Assembly: GCF_902374955.1 (NCBI RefSeq)
Contig: NZ_CABKRX010000080.1
Span: forward strand, 1-35,249
Origin: Bacillus massilioanorexius
GTDB lineage: Bacteria > Bacillota > Bacilli > Bacillales > DSM-1321
Length of the DNA: 35,249 bases
Direction: 5' to 3'
Shown here: positions 31,392-35,249 of the stretch, one piece after another
Layout of the letters: each line of letters opens with the position of its first letter
Position numbering within the stretch: position 1 is the stretch's first letter
Program-made: the position numbers and the translations under genes
The notes under the pieces: generated by a model
The model's database searches: none
Told to the model about the DNA's origin: nothing
What the model saw: the letters and a program-made list of their open reading frames with translations, nothing else

Positions 31392-33512
31392 TTACTCTTC
31401 CGTATTCGTTTGTTGATTATGGGTATTTTCATTTGTACGTTGCTTTTTCAACTCAAAATACTTATCCATAACTTTTCGACCGATATTTAAATTCATGCTA
31501 TGTCCCGTTCTACCTTGATAAGCCCAAGGTACAACAACTGACATTGCGATCTCAGGATTGTCATAAGGTGCATATGCAACCAAAGTGATGTTCATTGTTT
31601 CATCATTTGCATATTTCTTACGAGGACCGTCATAAAAGGCTTGAGCTGTTCCTGTTTTACCTGCTGGTTGATAATCTGCCCCTTGGAATGCAGACAAACC
31701 AGTACCACCTGGCTCACTCATAACACTTCTGAAACCTCTTTGAACTCGTTCTATTTGAGATGTCTTCATATCGAGCGTATTTAATACTTTTGGAGATACC
31801 GATTTAACAATAGAACCTAATTCTGTTTCATCGTTAGATGGCTCTCTAATTTCTTTAACAATGTGTGGCTCTAATCGTTTTCCACCATTTGCAATTGTAG
31901 AAACATATTGTGCAAGTTGAAGCGGCGTGTACGTATCATACTGACCAATAGCTAAATCCAGTAATAAACCAGGGTTTTTAGGATCCACTGGTCCTTTAAC
32001 TCCAGCTGTTTCATTTGGCAAATCAATTCCTGTTCTTACACCTAAACCAAATTGATTATAGAAATATCGCATAGTAGTAAAGGCACTTTCAGTATTAATA
32101 TTTAAAGATTGTCCAGGTCTATAAGTACCTCCGCCAATTGCGATAGCTGTTTTAAACATATATACGTTTGATGATTGTTTTAATGCTGTTAAGTCACTAA
32201 TACTACCCATTGTTTTCCAAGATTTTTTAATAGGTGTTCCCTTAATTTGTAGTGGTTCATCTAGAATATATTGTCCTGGCTGGATAGCACCTGTTTGATA
32301 ACCTGTTAATACTGTCGCACCTTTTACAACCGATCCCATTGCATAAGATGAAGTAAAGGTACCAAGTGCATAATCAACATATTGATTTTCTTTTGTATCA
32401 TACTGCTTACCTGCGAGTGTCAAAATTTCACCTGTTTTTGGATCCATTAAAACGACAAATGCACGGTCTAATAAATACGTCCCACCCATTGCTCTTTTAG
32501 ATTTCAACTCTTCTAACAGTATCTTTTCTACAGCTATTTGCAAGTCCATATCAATCGTAAGAACTAAGTCTTTCCCTCTTTGTCCTTCAGATATAATTTG
32601 CGAGTCTAAAACATTACCTGTTTTATCTGTAACATTCTTCACTTTTGCTTTTTGGCCATGAAGAACATCTTCATATTGCAGTTCTAAATAACTTTTACCG
32701 ACGCGTTCATTTCGGTTATAATCACGAGCTTCAAAATATTGTAATTGGTCTAACGGTAACCCTTCTTTTGAAGAAGTGACTTTTCCTATTATCGATTTTA
32801 AGGTTTTATCAAAAATATACTTTCTTTCCCAATCTGTTGTTACGTCAATACCAGGTAAAGCTTCTAGATTTTCACTAACAATTGCCACCTCTTCACTCGT
32901 TACCCCTTCATTTTTAATGATTTGAGGTGAAAGTGAACGAGCACTTGAAAGCTCTCTAAATATTGCTAATACTTCCAGATCATCCTTTGAAAATTCATTT
33001 ATTTCATCTTCAGTAACTCGACTAATCTGCAGCTTATATATATCACCATTATCAAGCTCATTTTCCTCAAGCTTTTTTAGTTCAGCCTTTGTGATTTTCT
33101 CTTTAGCTTTTTCTGGATTTTTTAATAACCAAAAATCTTTTTTATCACGTTCTGTTACTTTATCTGTATTTTGATCAATAATTTTCGCCAACGTCTCTGC
33201 TAATTCTAGCATTTCATCAGTTTTAGTCGTTTGATATCTAGTATACGTAATCGCATCGACAGGCGTATTATCTACAATTATTTTTGAATAACGATCATAA
33301 ATCTTACCGCGAGGGACTGGATTATTAACCGTAATTTCTTCAGTACGTTCGATTTCACGACGGTAATCTTCTCCGTAAACAATTTGAACTACTCCGAGTC
33401 GCAAAATTAAACCTGAAAATAATAAAAATACAATAAAGAAAAGCATATTTAAACGAAAAGGAACGTGCGTCTTTTTCTTTTTGGATTTAGTTTTCTTCAA
33501 CCTGTAGCACAC
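31392..33512 (-). CDS. pbpA: Class B penicillin-binding protein (PBP2A/PbpA type)
   Basis: A transpeptidase that cross-links peptidoglycan, probably for lateral wall growth as in B. subtilis PBP2A. The basic cytoplasmic tail KKTKSKKKKTHVPFRLN is followed by one membrane helix (22-43), a dimerisation domain starting RGKIYDR, and the transpeptidase domain. Active-site motifs are Ser394-V-V-Lys397, Ser447-S-Asn449 and Lys619-Thr-Gly621. The 706-residue ORF begins at a GTG with GGAGG only 2 bases away. A TTG at 33500 giving MKKTKSKKKK fits relatives better but has a 14-base spacing; the start is uncertain. Confidence 0.93.
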   Translation of the reverse strand: MCYRLKKTKSKKKKTHVPFRLNMLFFIVFLLFSGLILRLGVVQIVYGEDYRREIERTEEITVNNPVPRGKIYDRYSKIIVDNTPVDAITYTRYQTTKTDEMLELAETLAKIIDQNTDKVTERDKKDFWLLKNPEKAKEKITKAELKKLEENELDNGDIYKLQISRVTEDEINEFSKDDLEVLAIFRELSSARSLSPQIIKNEGVTSEEVAIVSENLEALPGIDVTTDWERKYIFDKTLKSIIGKVTSSKEGLPLDQLQYFEARDYNRNERVGKSYLELQYEDVLHGQKAKVKNVTDKTGNVLDSQIISEGQRGKDLVLTIDMDLQIAVEKILLEELKSKRAMGGTYLLDRAFVVLMDPKTGEILTLAGKQYDTKENQYVDYALGTFTSSYAMGSVVKGATVLTGYQTGAIQPGQYILDEPLQIKGTPIKKSWKTMGSISDLTALKQSSNVYMFKTAIAIGGGTYRPGQSLNINTESAFTTMRYFYNQFGLGVRTGIDLPNETAGVKGPVDPKNPGLLLDLAIGQYDTYTPLQLAQYVSTIANGGKRLEPHIVKEIREPSNDETELGSIVKSVSPKVLNTLDMKTSQIERVQRGFRSVMSEPGGTGLSAFQGADYQPAGKTGTAQAFYDGPRKKYANDETMNITLVAYAPYDNPEIAMSVVVPWAYQGRTGHSMNLNIGRKVMDKYFELKKQRTNENTHNQQTNTEE

Positions 33513-33802
33513 ATCCTCCCTATATAAGAAAAAGTATAATATCTAATACTGGATATTATCTTATCTTTTATTTTTTCATTACCTATTGTATATAAATATA
33601 GATACTTTTTCTAGCAAAAAAAGAAACTTCTATAATCTTACGATTCAAGTTCATCATTTCTTTTTCTTTAGGTTGAATTATATTCGATGATTGCTAAATC
33701 GCTCAATCCGTTCGCTAATCGCGGAGGAGTGCCAAATTTCCATGCTCATTTCTCTCATCAGAGTGTCTCAGTTTTACTTCAACAAAAAATAATAGTACCT
33801 TT

Positions 33803-35023
33803 TTACACAGTGGGCGTGTCTAATGTAATCTTACGTATATAAAAATAAATCATCATATGTCCGGATCCTAAAAAGATTAACAAATATGGCATGATACGGA
33901 CTATATCCAAAAAAGAAACACAAATGAGAAATATGAAGATAGATAGGGCCCTACCAATATTTAAAAATAATTCCTTAACAACAATATATTCCACTCTCAT
34001 TTCGGCTGCCTTCCAGCTCCTACCGATTACATCATAAGTTAATGAAAAATATGGAACTAATAAAAGCGGGTAAAAGAAGGCGATTGCCACCCCATACATT
34101 AACAAATTAAAGTACGTGACATGAAAAAGAAGAAAAAAGATGGAAATAAATAAACCGATTGATCCAATTAAAATCGCCTTATTTCTATTTTTCTTCTTAA
34201 CAAATCGTGAAACACAATAATATGTAAGTAATCCAATTCCTGAATTAATTAAGCCAAAGGTTCCTAGAGCTAGTTCACTGCCCGTTGAGATAAAAATAAA
34301 AAGAGATACTATGAAAAAAAAGGTCCCTTCTCTTAAACCTTGAAAGATATGAGCATTAGTGATATTTTTCCAATTACTACTATTTCTCCGTTCTTTGATA
34401 ATCGTCCATACATAAAACTTCCCTTTTGCATGTCTTCTATTAATGAAGAAACTCATGATAACAGCAATAGCAAATAACATCATCGAAATAGCAAATATAA
34501 CAGAATACCCTGTATTTCCAACTAAATGAGATATGATAAAACCAGCCGTAAACGGGCCAACCATACCACCTATTGAATTTAAAATCCCTAAAAATCCATT
34601 AAAAAAATCTCTATTCTCTGGTTCTGTAATTTCAAACGTTAACACATTGTAAGCTAGCCAATACAATCCTGAACCAATTCCTTGAATAGCTCCTAATAAA
34701 ACAATGTATTTTGCAGCAAAATCACCAACAAATAGTACAACTAAATAAAATATCGCTAAAAAAAGAACACCCATGCGAAGAACAATTACTCGATCCATAA
34801 CTTTTGCTAATCTTCCAGCAAGCACAAAAGAAATTAGTTGTAACAGTACAATTGTAATATTGTATACACCAATTTCAAGAAAACTACCTGATTGCTTCCA
34901 TAAAAAAATATTAACAAAAGTGTTAGATAAAGCAGCACTAATACTAAATAGTCCACCGATAACTAACAATAGTTTCAAATCTTTTGTTAGTGGTACATCT
35001 CCTAATACTTTTCTTACGATCAT
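33803..35023 (-). CDS. yqgE: Major facilitator superfamily transporter, YqgE-like
   Basis: A 406-residue polytopic protein with about twelve membrane helices in two halves, split by the loop FINRRHAKGKFYVWTIIKERRNSSNWKN. The loop GRLAKVMDRVIVLRMG between helices 2 and 3 corresponds to the MFS signature. The position beside pbpA and the general pattern match YqgE; the substrate is unknown. AAAGGAGAG lies about 6-8 bases before the ATG. It lies 290 bases upstream of pbpA. Confidence 0.88.
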   Translation of the reverse strand: MIVRKVLGDVPLTKDLKLLLVIGGLFSISAALSNTFVNIFLWKQSGSFLEIGVYNITIVLLQLISFVLAGRLAKVMDRVIVLRMGVLFLAIFYLVVLFVGDFAAKYIVLLGAIQGIGSGLYWLAYNVLTFEITEPENRDFFNGFLGILNSIGGMVGPFTAGFIISHLVGNTGYSVIFAISMMLFAIAVIMSFFINRRHAKGKFYVWTIIKERRNSSNWKNITNAHIFQGLREGTFFFIVSLFIFISTGSELALGTFGLINSGIGLLTYYCVSRFVKKKNRNKAILIGSIGLFISIFFLLFHVTYFNLLMYGVAIAFFYPLLLVPYFSLTYDVIGRSWKAAEMRVEYIVVKELFLNIGRALSIFIFLICVSFLDIVRIMPYLLIFLGSGHMMIYFYIRKITLDTPTV

Positions 35024-35130
35024 TGCTTACTCTCCTTTTGTATAACGTTAGCTTTTGAAAAAGAAAGAGCAACTATGCAGGAAAAATGTACATACGAAAT
35101 CCCAGAGTATGGATTTTCAAATCATTTTCT

Positions 35131-35220
35131 ATATAGGAAGAGTGTGAGTTGAATTCTGTTACAATCGATTTTTATGCTGTTTTTATTCACTTAGATTATT
35201 TAAATTTTAGAAAACAGACA
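35131..35220. repeat. Interspersed element, copy R4 (core deleted)
   Basis: The left flank piece GAGTTGAATTCTG is joined almost directly to the right flank piece (TCGATTTTTATGCTG, TTATTCACTTAGATTATTT), ending TTTTAGAAAACAGAC. The GC-rich core seen in R1-R3 is missing. It lies upstream of yqgE. Confidence 0.72.
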
Positions 35221-35249
35221 AAAAAAAAACAAAGAATCAATTCATGATT

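Noticed and set aside
33723..33800. Plus-strand GGAGGAG followed by a short ORF of 16 codons
   Set aside because: Too short, starts 13 bases away and overlaps the minus-strand candidate; no supporting feature.
1..35249. CRISPR array, tRNA, rRNA, prophage or transposase genes
   Set aside because: No regularly spaced direct repeats, no recognisable RNA genes and no mobile-element proteins were found on either strand.

Overview
The window looks like a chromosomal segment of a low-GC, endospore-forming member of the Bacillaceae. The evidence is the AT-rich sequence, strong AGGAGG-type ribosome binding sites, a complete comG competence pseudopilus operon, a GerA/SpoVAF-type spore germination protein, and gene order that largely follows the Bacillus subtilis comG - yqg - pst - pbpA region. 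Most genes are on the minus strand. The genus cannot be fixed from the sequence alone.

Layout from low to high coordinates: yqzE and the comG operon (19-4329, minus; comGA first, comGG last) build the DNA-uptake pseudopilus. A divergent plus-strand pair (4588-5617) encodes a COG2345/SufR-like regulator with four cysteines and the small membrane protein YqgY. Next come a MidA-type methyltransferase, yqgX, yqgW (plus strand), the lipoprotein yqgU, the M14 peptidase yqgT and the LTA-synthase-like yqgS (5697-12558). The glucose block glcK-yqgQ is followed by a SpoVAF-like germination protein, the rhomboid protease gluP and a 59-codon membrane-protein gene (13164-18121). Then lie ldh, a DUF92 membrane protein, yqgN, rpmG and an unknown 207-residue protein (18570-22470). 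A plus-strand pair (23003-23841) encodes a coiled-coil/HTH-like membrane protein and a MltG-like protein without a catalytic domain. The rest is an ABC-2 exporter pair, phoU and the pstSCAB phosphate transporter behind a clear PHO box, then pbpA (class B PBP) and the MFS protein yqgE (24119-35023).

The intergenic regions are unusually structured. The most notable item is a five-copy, roughly 90-230 bp interspersed element with conserved AT-rich flanks, short terminal inverted repeats (CTGTTTTC/GAAAACAG) and a GC-rich hairpin core. It lies just downstream of gene ends at 12917, 18322, 21315, 31184 and 35131; one copy has lost its core and another has a replaced core. Three long perfect palindromes (8179, 14493, 23996) and a 76-nt inverted-repeat element (17794) have no conventional T-tract role.

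Other points worth checking are comGG, which appears to have only an AUU start; comGB, whose start is also non-standard or deep inside comGA; a small gene at 17942-18121 whose Shine-Dalgarno sequence is buried in a hairpin; and candidate Rex, cre and dyad operators in front of ldh. I see no CRISPR array, prophage, rRNA, tRNA or transposase gene. Nothing seen amounts to a demonstrated new system; the repeat family and the plus-strand membrane pair are the best candidates for undescribed biology.
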